64,000 nt of DNA from Mycolicibacterium sp. CBMA 234 (lineage in GTDB: Bacteria > Actinomycetota > Actinomycetes > Mycobacteriales > Mycobacteriaceae). The notes under the pieces are model-generated. The model was not told the origin of the DNA. It was given only the letters and a program-made list of their open reading frames with translations, and made no database searches. Each line of letters opens with the position of its first letter. The first letter of the stretch is position 1. Location of the stretch: NCBI RefSeq assembly GCF_009729415.1, contig NZ_MPKW01000033.1:124001-188000 (forward strand). The letters run 5' to 3'. Below are positions 1-8,364 of this stretch, piece by piece. The position numbers were made by a program, and so were the translations under genes.

Positions 1-1180
1 CGCCGAAGCCGAATGTCGTTGTCGAATCATAGGTTTGACCCGGATTCAGGGTTGTACTCGGGAAGTCGGGATGATTCGGCGAGTCTGGATAGTGCTGGGT
101 TTCCATGGTGAATCCCGCGCCCTGCCGGTAGATGTGTCCGCTGGTTCCCGTGAACGCGCCGTCGATGAAGTTCGAGGTGTAGAACTGCACACCGGGTTCG
201 GTGGTCGAAACCGTCAGCGTTCGCCCGGTCTGTGGATCCTCGACTTTGGCCGCCTGCACCATTCCGGTGTTGTTGCCGCGGTTGATCACCCAATTGTGGT
301 CGTAACCGTGGGCCAGCAGCAGCTGCGGGTCATTGGCGGTGATGTGGTCACCGATCGCGGTCGGTGCGGTGAAGTCGAACGGGGTGCCCTTCACCGGGAC
401 GATCTGCCCCGTTGGGATCTGGGTCGTGTCGGTCGGCGTGTAGTTGTCGGCGTTGAGGGTCAGCTTCTGGTTGTAGATGCCCAGTGCGCTCTCGCCGGCC
501 AGGTTGAAATAGCTGTGATTGGTCAGGTTGACCACCGTCGGCGCGTCGGTGGTGGCGTGGTAGTCGATCCGAAGCTCGTTCTTCTGGTCGACGATGTAAG
601 TGACCGTCGTCGTCAATGTCCCCGGATAACCCATTTCGCCTGCGGGACTGACGTATTGGAGCTTCAGACTTGCATTGTCGCTAGCGCTCTGCGGACTGGC
701 CTGCCACACCTTCTGATCGAATCCGACCGTGCCGCCATGCAGGCTGTTGCCGTTGTTGTTGATCGGCAGGTGGTACTGGGTGCCGTTCAACGAGAACGTC
801 CCTTTAGCGATCCGATTGCCGTAGCGGCCGATGATCGCGCCAAAGTAGGTCTTTTCAGAGCCGGTGTTGTTCACGTACGCGTCCAGCGTCGGGAAGCCGA
901 GCACCACGTTGTCGACATGGCCGGCGCGGTCAGCGACCTCGATCGACTGAATGATGCCGCCGTACGTCAGGATCCGCACGCGCATACCGTGCCCGCTGGT
1001 GAGGGTGTACCGACTCACCGCAGTCCCGCCTACCTGGCCGAATGGCTCGCTGGAAATAGACGGTGCGCCAGCCGGCATCTCACTGCCCTCGGCCGGTTTC
1101 GTCGTCGTGCTGTTGCCGCATGCCGCCAACCCCACCACGCCTACGATGGCGATCAGTCGACGTAGTCGTGTCCCCCACAT
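1..1180 (-). CDS. Aldose 1-epimerase (galactose mutarotase) family lipoprotein, 3' end cut by window
   Basis: It would interconvert the alpha and beta anomers of aldoses, here as an exported lipoprotein at the cell surface. The start ATG at 1180 follows an AGAGGGGAG ribosome site. The N-terminus has Arg residues, a hydrophobic stretch and a lipobox (GLAAC) with Cys at about residue 21. Family residues are visible: GRYGNRIAKG, NLTNHSYFNLAG (first catalytic His), GYDHNWV (second His) and TTEPGVQFYT (catalytic Glu). The reading frame runs off the left edge close to where the family normally ends, so only a few C-terminal residues are probably missing. It is divergent from the Mut7-C gene. Family assignment is firm; the substrate is not known. 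Confidence 0.93.
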   Translation of the reverse strand, partial: MWGTRLRRLIAIVGVVGLAACGNSTTTKPAEGSEMPAGAPSISSEPFGQVGGTAVSRYTLTSGHGMRVRILTYGGIIQSIEVADRAGHVDNVVLGFPTLDAYVNNTGSEKTYFGAIIGRYGNRIAKGTFSLNGTQYHLPINNNGNSLHGGTVGFDQKVWQASPQSASDNASLKLQYVSPAGEMGYPGTLTTTVTYIVDQKNELRIDYHATTDAPTVVNLTNHSYFNLAGESALGIYNQKLTLNADNYTPTDTTQIPTGQIVPVKGTPFDFTAPTAIGDHITANDPQLLLAHGYDHNWVINRGNNTGMVQAAKVEDPQTGRTLTVSTTEPGVQFYTSNFIDGAFTGTSGHIYRQGAGFTMETQHYPDSPNHPDFPSTTLNPGQTYDSTTTFGFG

Positions 1181-1330
1181 GGCACTCCCCTCTGTCTCTT
1201 CATCCATCAATGAAGTGGATTATTCGCCGCCGAGGCGGAGGTGTCCCGGGACACTGAAGGACTGTTACCCAATTAGGCGCCGGATGAACATCGGCGACCC
1301 GTCTGTCGGTCTTCGGCCGAGAATGGATGG

Positions 1331-2086
1331 ATGAGCGGCGCTGTCGAATTGCGCTCGTATGCCGAGTTGAACGACTTCCTGCCCGCGGACGTCCGGTACG
1401 TGGCGCAACTCCGGCCGGTCCGTCCACACCAGACCGTGAAAGATGTCGTCGAGGCTGCCGGGATTCCGCACACCGAGATCGACCTCATATTGGTCAACGG
1501 TGAATCGGTCGACTTCGGCCACCACCCGCTGCCGGGAGATCGCATCGCCGCGTACCCGGTGTTCGAAAAGTTGGACATCGGGCCGCTGACCCGGGTGCGA
1601 TCCAGTCCGCTCCGCGATCCTCGCTTCATCGTCGACGTCAACCTCGGCGGGCTGTTGCGCTTGATGCGGCTCGTGGGGTTTGACGCTCGGTTCCAGTGGG
1701 ATGCCGACGACGCTGCACTGGCTGAGATCGCCGCTGCCGAGCATCGGATCCTGCTCACCCGCGACCGCGGTCTTCTCAAGCGCCGCAACGTGACTCACGG
1801 CATGTACGTGCGGTCAGACCAGCCTTTCGAGCAGATCGTTGAGGTGATCCGTGGTCTTGATCTAGCCCAACGACTAGTGCCGTTCAGTCGCTGCCTGCGC
1901 TGCGGCGGACTCGTCACCTCGGTGGCCAAACAGGACGTCGTCGAGCGGCTCGAACCACTCACGCGCCGCTACTACGACGACTTCCGACTGTGCGGCGACT
2001 GCGATCGGATCTACTGGAACGGATCACATCAGCAGCGGCTGGACGACCTCGTGGCCCGTATCCGCACCGCGATCAGTCGGCCGTGA
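1331..2086 (+). CDS. Mut7-C RNase domain protein with N-terminal ubiquitin-like domain
   Basis: 251 aa. The N-terminal 85 or so residues look like the ThiS/ubiquitin-like domain often fused to Mut7-C proteins (VELRSYAELNDFL, then the LVNGESVDF and LPGDRIAAYPVFE strands). The middle and C-terminal part is a Mut7-C (DUF82) PIN-like nuclease domain with FIVDVNLGGLLRLMRLVGFD, LLTRDRGLLKR and a zinc ribbon formed by CLRCGG and CGDC. Members are presumed RNases, but few have been tested. The start ATG at 1331 has only a weak upstream purine run. The gene is 60 nt ahead of the dioxygenase gene on the same strand, so co-transcription is possible. Family firm, role unknown. Confidence 0.9.
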   Translation: MSGAVELRSYAELNDFLPADVRYVAQLRPVRPHQTVKDVVEAAGIPHTEIDLILVNGESVDFGHHPLPGDRIAAYPVFEKLDIGPLTRVRSSPLRDPRFIVDVNLGGLLRLMRLVGFDARFQWDADDAALAEIAAAEHRILLTRDRGLLKRRNVTHGMYVRSDQPFEQIVEVIRGLDLAQRLVPFSRCLRCGGLVTSVAKQDVVERLEPLTRRYYDDFRLCGDCDRIYWNGSHQQRLDDLVARIRTAISRP

Positions 2087-2146
2087 GACGGTCACAGCTC
2101 ATTCGGCGGACAATGGCGCGTACTGGTTTGAGCGTGCGAGGCTGCC

Positions 2147-3310
2147 ATGACCGATGTCGAGAACGTCGCTGCCGAACGCTTCGGCGTCACCGCCGAACGC
2201 GGATTCCTGCCGCGAGACGATCCGCTCGGCCATCTGCCGTCGCCCCTAGCCGAATGGGACGAGCTGGCACGCGACTTGCCGAAGTTGCTGGCAACCGGGC
2301 GAGTTCGGATGTTTCTGGAACGGCCGCCGGCGTTCGATATCGCACCACTCACCACGCACCCCGACGTCGAACGAGCCATGGTGATCCTGTCGTATCTGGG
2401 ACACGCGTACGTGTGGGGCGATGCGCAACCGGTGTATCGATTACCCGCGGCGCTGGCGCGGCCTTGGCACGACGTGGCAATGCGACTCGGCCGTCCGCCC
2501 GTCCTTTCCTACGCGTCGTATGCACTTGCCAACTGGCGCCGCGTTGATCCCGAAGGCCCTGTCGCCCTTGGCAATATCGTGCTGCTGCAGAACTTCGCCG
2601 GCGGACTCGATGAGGAATGGTTCGTCCTCGTGCACGTCGATATCGAAGCCCGCGCCGGCAACGCACTGGTGGCGATCGGGGAGGCGCAGCGGGCCGTACA
2701 GCATGCCCAGGCGGCCGCAGTCGAGATCGCGCTCGGCACCATTGCGTGCGCGTTGGAAGGCATGTACCAGACGCTTGCGCGAATGCCGGAACACTGTGAC
2801 CCGCACGTCTATTACCGGCGGGTGCGCCCCTACATTCACGGCTGGAAGAACAATCCGGCCTTGCCCGACGGCCTCATCTATGAGGGCACATTCGGTGGTG
2901 CGCCACAGCAATTCGCAGGCGAGACCGGCGCACAGAGCACGATCATCCCGGCGCTCGACGCGGCGTTGGGGGTATGCCACCGCGATGATCCGCTGCGCCC
3001 TTACCTCCTCGAGATGCGCAACTACATGCCGCCCCGTCATCGCGCCTTTCTCGCCGCAATCGAAACGGGGCCGTCGATCCGGGATTACGTCTACCGGCAC
3101 CGCACCAACGAAGGTTTGCGCGAGGCGTACAACGCCTGCATCACCTGGATCGAACGATTCAGGTCACGACACCTCCGCTACGCCGCGGACTACGTATTCC
3201 GGCAAGCACAGTCCAGTCCGGCCAACCCCACCACGATCGGAACCGGTAGCACGCCATTTCTGCCGTACCTGCGCAAGCACCGCGACGAAACCGCGGGGTC
3301 GCTGATCTGA
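2147..3310 (+). CDS. Indoleamine 2,3-dioxygenase family heme protein
   Basis: 387 aa, the usual length for IDO-type enzymes, which open the indole ring of tryptophan or related indoles to give N-formylkynurenine-type products. Conserved blocks seen: GFLPRDDPLGHLP near the N-terminus, LSYLGHAYVWG, LGRPPVLSYASYALANWRR, RVRPYIHGWK, FAGETGAQSTIIPALDA, LLEMRNYMPPRHR, and FRSRHLRYA, whose His is the expected proximal heme ligand, followed by TIGTGSTPFLP. The start ATG at 2147 follows GCGAGGCTGCC. No kynureninase or kynurenine formamidase lies nearby, so the pathway context is missing. A degenerate copy of the last 33 codons lies at 11934-12035. Confidence 0.93.
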   Translation: MTDVENVAAERFGVTAERGFLPRDDPLGHLPSPLAEWDELARDLPKLLATGRVRMFLERPPAFDIAPLTTHPDVERAMVILSYLGHAYVWGDAQPVYRLPAALARPWHDVAMRLGRPPVLSYASYALANWRRVDPEGPVALGNIVLLQNFAGGLDEEWFVLVHVDIEARAGNALVAIGEAQRAVQHAQAAAVEIALGTIACALEGMYQTLARMPEHCDPHVYYRRVRPYIHGWKNNPALPDGLIYEGTFGGAPQQFAGETGAQSTIIPALDAALGVCHRDDPLRPYLLEMRNYMPPRHRAFLAAIETGPSIRDYVYRHRTNEGLREAYNACITWIERFRSRHLRYAADYVFRQAQSSPANPTTIGTGSTPFLPYLRKHRDETAGSLI

Positions 3311-3341
3311 GGTACGCGTGGTCGGCGCTGTCTACTCCCTG

Positions 3342-4769
3342 TCACACCTTGTCGTGCAGATCGGACACCATGTCGAAGAGCGTCTTGCCGTTGTGGGTCC
3401 TGGTGAGCACTTTCGACAGCGTCGTAATTTGGTCCAATACCGAGCGGGTGCTGTTCTGCTTTTCGTCGAGCGGCACGGTGTCCGGGGCCAGCAGGTCGAC
3501 CTCACGGTAGTCCGCCCCATCGGGGCCGATCAGCGGTGAGCCGTCTGTGTTGGTGCCGTTCAGCAAGTTCATGATGTCTTGGGGCTGAGCCATGGTGATC
3601 GCTCCTGTCGTGGCTGTAGCCGCTGCCGGTGCTACGCCGGCAGCGGTTCCGATGCCGCAGGCTGCGGCAAAATCGTTGGGCGACAAACCGTCCGCGACGT
3701 TCATGTCGCAGTTGCCGAAGGGGTTACAGCCCATCGGCAGGCCTTGATTGGCGCCGTAGGCTCCATCTGTGTATTGGTGGGCGATTTGCCCTGGCAGCAG
3801 CGGGTTGGAGCCGTACGACGCTGCGATCACCCGCAATCCGTTGGGCCGCGATACCCACATCGTGTTGAAGTCGCCCTGGTTGGCATAGCCGATCACACGC
3901 GCGGGGTTACCGGCGTATTCGACTAGGTAGTCGTAGAGGGCGTTGATCCAATCAGATCCGTCGCCGCCAGGGTTCCCGCCACTTTCCACGTCCAGCATCA
4001 GCACGACCTTGGGGTGCAGTCCCCCGTTGGCATCGATCATCTGCCGCACCGTGCTGGCATTGTCCTGCCAATTCGGGCGCACGTAGGTGTAAACGATGCC
4101 GCATTCCAACCGGTCGGAGTCCAGCGCATTGCGCATCCACGCATAGTTTTGCGCGAACTTGCAATCTTGGTGGGTGCCGTCACTCACGCGGATGGAAAGA
4201 ATCTTGTACGGGTAGGAATCGCTGACGGGGACCTGGTATTCGGATACGTCGGCGAAGAAGCTGTCCACGTGACCCTGAGTCGGAGGTGCACCGTCTTCGA
4301 CGATTGGGCCGGCCACATACCAGTGATCGTTCCAGTAGCTACTGTCGGAGGGGATGGACTTGGGGGCGGTACAGCACCCGTATGAGCCCGACGATTCCAT
4401 CGCAACCCCGTCGACGACACAGTTCATGTGCGAGTGGGGACCCCCGTCACCTTCATGGTGAAGGTTGATCACCACCGGCGCATCACCGGGAACGTCACTC
4501 AACGATGCGACGTGCATCAGATCGAACGGGCCGACATGCTGCTCTCCAACCTGCTGATATCGATACGACTCGGTGGACAATCCTTCTCTGCCCCAAACCA
4601 TTTGGTTGCCGTTGAATACCGCTGAGAGCACATCGGTCACCAGGCCCGAACAGTCACACCCCACACTGCGATCGTTGGGATCCCAGGTGCCGCCGTAGAC
4701 GTAATCGTCGCCGACCCGATCGAAGAATATGCGTTTGGCGAACTCCACGTCGCCGCGAGTGACCGTCAT
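3342..4769 (-). CDS. Mycobacteriophage LysA-like endolysin (NlpC/P60-type peptidase plus GH25-type muramidase)
   Basis: 475 aa. Residues about 1-150 form a phage-type peptidase domain with GCDCSGLV (catalytic Cys) and GGPHSHMNCVVDG (catalytic His). Residues about 160-390 resemble a GH25 lysozyme: FFADVSEYQ at the start and VVLMLDVESGG holding the acidic catalytic residues. The tail is Ala-rich and ends in a phage-like helical segment. It should cut peptidoglycan peptides and glycan. There is no signal peptide. I chose ATG 4769 because GGAGGGACTC precedes it; an upstream ATG at 4781 contains that ribosome site. It diverges from the patatin-lysB pair. No holin, capsid or integrase is near, so it is a stand-alone or captured lysis gene rather than part of a visible prophage. 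Confidence 0.85.
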   Translation of the reverse strand: MTVTRGDVEFAKRIFFDRVGDDYVYGGTWDPNDRSVGCDCSGLVTDVLSAVFNGNQMVWGREGLSTESYRYQQVGEQHVGPFDLMHVASLSDVPGDAPVVINLHHEGDGGPHSHMNCVVDGVAMESSGSYGCCTAPKSIPSDSSYWNDHWYVAGPIVEDGAPPTQGHVDSFFADVSEYQVPVSDSYPYKILSIRVSDGTHQDCKFAQNYAWMRNALDSDRLECGIVYTYVRPNWQDNASTVRQMIDANGGLHPKVVLMLDVESGGNPGGDGSDWINALYDYLVEYAGNPARVIGYANQGDFNTMWVSRPNGLRVIAASYGSNPLLPGQIAHQYTDGAYGANQGLPMGCNPFGNCDMNVADGLSPNDFAAACGIGTAAGVAPAAATATTGAITMAQPQDIMNLLNGTNTDGSPLIGPDGADYREVDLLAPDTVPLDEKQNSTRSVLDQITTLSKVLTRTHNGKTLFDMVSDLHDKV

Positions 4770-4833
4770 GAGTCCCTCCATTCATGAAGTGATGGCAAAC
4801 CAAGTGTCGCCACGAAATGCGCAGGGACGCACC

Positions 4834-4850
4834 AGTAGCCCACTACTCGA
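4834..4850. promoter_or_regulatory. Palindrome, putative operator copy 1 (AGTAG-CCCA-CTACT-CGA)
   Basis: AGTAG, a 4-nt spacer CCCA, CTACT, then CGA. It matches the copy at 5042-5061 in core, spacer length and right flank. The position is roughly 65 bp upstream of the endolysin start on the minus strand. An operator for an unlinked regulator is inferred from symmetry and duplication. Confidence 0.55.
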
Positions 4851-5041
4851 ATCGCTATCCATCTGGGCAATGAATGTCGGTGTGATCCGGCAATGGTCAA
4901 GTAGACGTGTCAACGTGTTTCGCTGCCGACGCTATTCACCGGCGGAGCGATGATCATGACTGCCCTCACGCCGTTCCTGGGCACCGGCAATGATGCCGTT
5001 CCGGTACCAAATTCCGACTCACGACACCTGAATTCGAAAAT

Positions 5042-5061
5042 TCGAGTAGCCGACTACTCGA
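5042..5061. promoter_or_regulatory. Perfect palindrome, putative operator copy 2 (TCGAGTAG-CCGA-CTACTCGA)
   Basis: Perfect 8-bp arms around CCGA. It shares AGTAGCC-N-ACTACTCGA with the copy at 4834-4850. It lies about 110 bp upstream of the patatin start. Having two matched copies in one divergent promoter is the classical layout for joint control of both flanking genes. Confidence 0.6.
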
Positions 5062-5169
5062 TGCAGGTACACGACACCACCATTAGCTTCGAATCCATCA
5101 TCAACGCGGCGCTCTGGATCAATTCGGGCCATGCGCGCATGATTGACCATGGTGTTGGGGAGGTGCGCA

Positions 5170-8100
5170 ATGGCTTTCCAGAGCCCGTCCTTGGTATCGG
5201 ATTCCACCCAGGAACTGCGACTGGCGACCACGATAACTGGCGGCGTCAGCCTCGCGATATGGATGGCCGGGGTGACGCGGGAGATCAACTTGCTTGCCCA
5301 AGCGTCGCGGTGGCGACTAGCGGGCGGAGACCTGCCCGCCTCCACGCTGACCGCAGCGGCGGAGACGTCCCTCAAACTCTATGCCGAACTCATCGATCTG
5401 CTCGATGTCGTAGTCGAAGTCGACGTCCTCTCAGGGACCAGCGCCGGCGGCATCAATGCCGCGTTCCTTGCCTGGGCACGAGTCAAGGGAGCCGACCTCG
5501 GCAATCTCCGCGAACTCTGGCTCGACCTGGGGGCCTTGACCGATCTGCTGCGCAAGCCCACAGACGCCAACACGCCGTCGCTCCTCTACGGCGACGAATG
5601 TATGTTCAAGAGCCTCGACTCCCAGATTCCGACCTTCACGCACGGACCCTTCCCGATCCTGCCCAACCCCGCCGACGACTGTAGTCCCCCGTCCACCACG
5701 CTCTACATCACGACGACTCTGCTCAACGGAGAGACCAGTAGGTTCACCGACTCCTTCGGCACCCAAGTCCAGGACGTCGACCGGCGCGGTGTTTTCACCT
5801 TCACCGAGAAGAACCTCAGGAATGGTGATGCGGCATCTGCACTGGCCTTGGCCGCCCGCAGCAGCGCCTCATTCCCCGCCGCATTCGAACCTTCCTTCAT
5901 CCCCTTCACCGAAGGAACCGCCAAGACGGGAGACGTGCCCGCTCGACCGCCGATGGCACCCTTCACCACCTTCACACGTCCGCACTGGGTCGCCGACGGC
6001 GGGATGTTGGACAACCGGCCCATTGACGTTGTGCTGCAACGAATCTTCGACCGTACCGCCGAACGACCGGTCCGCCGGGTGCTCCTGTTCGTCGTGCCGT
6101 CCTCAGGACCGACACCAGCCCTGGCCGCAGATCCACAAGACGAACTCAACGAGCCGCTCGGACTCCTTGACGCGCTCCTCAAAGACCTCACCGCGATGAC
6201 CTCGCAATCGATCTCAGCCGATCTCCGAGCCATCCGCACCCACCAAGATCGCATGCAAGCGCGCGGCAACACGAAACTGCATCTCGCACAGCTGGCCATC
6301 AATCTGCCGGCAGATGCACCGTTGCTGACCCCACAGCTGCTAATGGACTACACGGTCCAAGAAGCCACCAGACACGCACAAACCATCACCGCCGCCCTGC
6401 TCCGCCAACTCAGCACCTGGCCCCCGGCGAACGGCTCACCGCAAAGCATTCCCAAGAACTGGGAGGGCCCCCTCCAGATCGGCGGCGACGCCGAAACCCG
6501 CTGCCGCACAATGATCACCGAATCCATCAAGAGCAGTTGGTTATCCCCTGGCGAGCCGCTACCAACGAGCACAGCCGACCTCGCACGGTACGGCCGGCCG
6601 GCGTTCGACCTTGCCAAAGCCTGCGCGATCGTCATCATCCGGACGGCCTACCAGGTCGCGACATCCACACACGAAATGACCGCCGTGGCGACAATCGCCA
6701 AAGACATATCGGATGCGTGCGCACCTCCCGAACCGTTCGACCTCGGCGACCTCATCAGTACGGTCTGCACCGACGCGCAGACCAGGAACGGATCACTGGA
6801 AGACGCCGCCGGTCAACTCGCCCGGGCGTACCTCCAACACTTCGGAGTCCGCGACGACGCCTGGGACAAGCTGGGCACCGCCATTGTCGACGGCTACCAA
6901 AAACTGACCGACCTTGCCAACCCGTCACCGACCACAGGACCAGCAGCAGATGGTGTGCGCGCGCCAGACAGTCGGCAACTCGATCAGCTGACGACCTACC
7001 TCAAATACCTTGCGCCAGCGAACAATGCGGCGACCGTGGCGACCAAGCTGTTCGATCTCGCCGCCACCCAGCGGGCGATGCTCCCCGTCGAAGCAGACGT
7101 CGAGCAATCGCTCGAACTGATACAGGTCAGCGCCGACACCCGCTGCCAGCTCGCACCCGATTTTCAAACCGCCGCCCAGAAACTCACCGGCATGCAGTTC
7201 CACAACTTCGGCGCGTTCTACAAACGGTCATGGCGAGCCAACGACTGGATGTGGGGTCGACTCGACGGGGCAGGATGGCTCGTACACGCCCTACTGGACC
7301 CACGACGAGTGCTGCGGATCGTCCAAACACACGAAGCCGAATGGCCAGTCGGCGAAGACCGCAGGGCGCAGTGGTTCGTGAGCAAGCTGAGAATGATTGG
7401 GGCACCGGATATTTCGAGCGCGGACCCGAAATCTGCAGCAGGCGATCGCGTATCCGACCCACCACCGGCCGAGGTGCTCACAGAACTCCGATTCCTTGAC
7501 CGCCCAGAAAAGCCGATACCGTCCAGCCTTCCCAACACGTCGCTGTGGCTGGCGCAAGCGTGGCAGAAATGCGTCCTCGACGACGAACTGGACGCCCTGG
7601 CCAACGCCGTGCTCAACCCACAACCACCAAAACCTCCAGACTGGAGCCCCACAACAACGCACGACTGGGCCGAAAAGGTACTGGCCAAGCCCGCCGGACC
7701 CGCCAAATACGCACTCCTACCAGAGAATCCCGTCCCCAGGGAAACATTCGCCACCGACAAGAGCTCCCCACTCATGTCGCGCACCATCACCAAAACCGTT
7801 GCCACCGCGACCGCAGCGGCCGGGTCCGTCCAACAGCTGCCCAGCGTCCTCAAGCCACCCCTGAACACAGCCCGGACGATGGCCCTGGGTGCATATCGCG
7901 TCGTGTGGTCGACCAACGGCACTGCGCGATGGACCATCATCTTCGGCGCCGCGCTCCTCATTCTCGGCGCTGCGGCTGCGATCCAATCCTCCACCGAGCT
8001 TGGACTACTCGGCCTCGCCTCGGGCGGGATCGGGGCGTATCTCATCGCACTGGGCACCTGGCAACGCTCCAGCAGGCTGCTTCTCGCCTTGGTGTCAATC

Positions 8101-8310
8101 ACCCTCGTGGGCATGATCGCTGCACTGACCGCACCCGCAGTCCGCAACGGATTGTTCGGAACCCGCGAGCACGACGGCTTCGTCGGCGCCCATGCCTACT
8201 GGATCGGCAGCCAATGGTGGCACCCCCTACTCGTCGTAGGAGCGATCGCATTGGCGGTCACCGCAATCGGCGCCGGCATCGGAACTGCCAGGCACAGCCA
8301 AAAACGATGA
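5170..8310 (+). CDS. Large patatin-like phospholipase (DUF3376-type) with C-terminal membrane segments
   Basis: 1046 aa. Patatin enzymes are Ser-Asp dyad lipid acyl hydrolases. The oxyanion glycine region GGVSLAIWMAGV is at about residues 24-35, the nucleophile Ser is about residue 91 in GTSAGGINAA, and the Asp is about residue 276 in ADGGMLDNRPID. A long helical middle region follows, as in actinobacterial DUF3376 patatins. The last 130 residues hold about four hydrophobic segments (for example WTIIFGAALLILGAAAAI), so it is probably membrane-anchored. ATG 5170 is chosen over an in-frame ATG at 5143 because GGGGAGG lies 6 nt upstream. The lysB-like gene follows after 54 nt, suggesting co-transcription. 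The substrate is unknown; membrane phospholipid is the family expectation. Confidence 0.88.
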   Translation: MAFQSPSLVSDSTQELRLATTITGGVSLAIWMAGVTREINLLAQASRWRLAGGDLPASTLTAAAETSLKLYAELIDLLDVVVEVDVLSGTSAGGINAAFLAWARVKGADLGNLRELWLDLGALTDLLRKPTDANTPSLLYGDECMFKSLDSQIPTFTHGPFPILPNPADDCSPPSTTLYITTTLLNGETSRFTDSFGTQVQDVDRRGVFTFTEKNLRNGDAASALALAARSSASFPAAFEPSFIPFTEGTAKTGDVPARPPMAPFTTFTRPHWVADGGMLDNRPIDVVLQRIFDRTAERPVRRVLLFVVPSSGPTPALAADPQDELNEPLGLLDALLKDLTAMTSQSISADLRAIRTHQDRMQARGNTKLHLAQLAINLPADAPLLTPQLLMDYTVQEATRHAQTITAALLRQLSTWPPANGSPQSIPKNWEGPLQIGGDAETRCRTMITESIKSSWLSPGEPLPTSTADLARYGRPAFDLAKACAIVIIRTAYQVATSTHEMTAVATIAKDISDACAPPEPFDLGDLISTVCTDAQTRNGSLEDAAGQLARAYLQHFGVRDDAWDKLGTAIVDGYQKLTDLANPSPTTGPAADGVRAPDSRQLDQLTTYLKYLAPANNAATVATKLFDLAATQRAMLPVEADVEQSLELIQVSADTRCQLAPDFQTAAQKLTGMQFHNFGAFYKRSWRANDWMWGRLDGAGWLVHALLDPRRVLRIVQTHEAEWPVGEDRRAQWFVSKLRMIGAPDISSADPKSAAGDRVSDPPPAEVLTELRFLDRPEKPIPSSLPNTSLWLAQAWQKCVLDDELDALANAVLNPQPPKPPDWSPTTTHDWAEKVLAKPAGPAKYALLPENPVPRETFATDKSSPLMSRTITKTVATATAAAGSVQQLPSVLKPPLNTARTMALGAYRVVWSTNGTARWTIIFGAALLILGAAAAIQSSTELGLLGLASGGIGAYLIALGTWQRSSRLLLALVSITLVGMIAALTAPAVRNGLFGTREHDGFVGAHAYWIGSQWWHPLLVVGAIALAVTAIGAGIGTARHSQKR

Positions 8311-8364
8311 ATAGCGTGGTCTCGACCTAGGACCGACACGACACGACACGAAGGGAACACACCG

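Larger units (their letters stand above)
4770..5169. promoter_or_regulatory. Divergent intergenic region between endolysin and patatin genes
   Basis: A 400-bp stretch with no convincing coding signal. It must hold both divergent promoters. It contains two related palindromes (annotated separately), one about 65 bp before the endolysin start and one about 110 bp before the patatin start. A strong ribosome site GGGGAGG at 5157-5163 lies 6 nt before the patatin ATG at 5170. Reading frames crossing this area continue out of frame into the patatin gene and look accidental. Confidence 0.6.

Noticed and set aside
4950..5684. A rightward frame starting in the divergent region before the patatin gene
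   Set aside because: Runs out of frame into the patatin coding sequence; the patatin start has a near-perfect ribosome site and conserved catalytic motifs.
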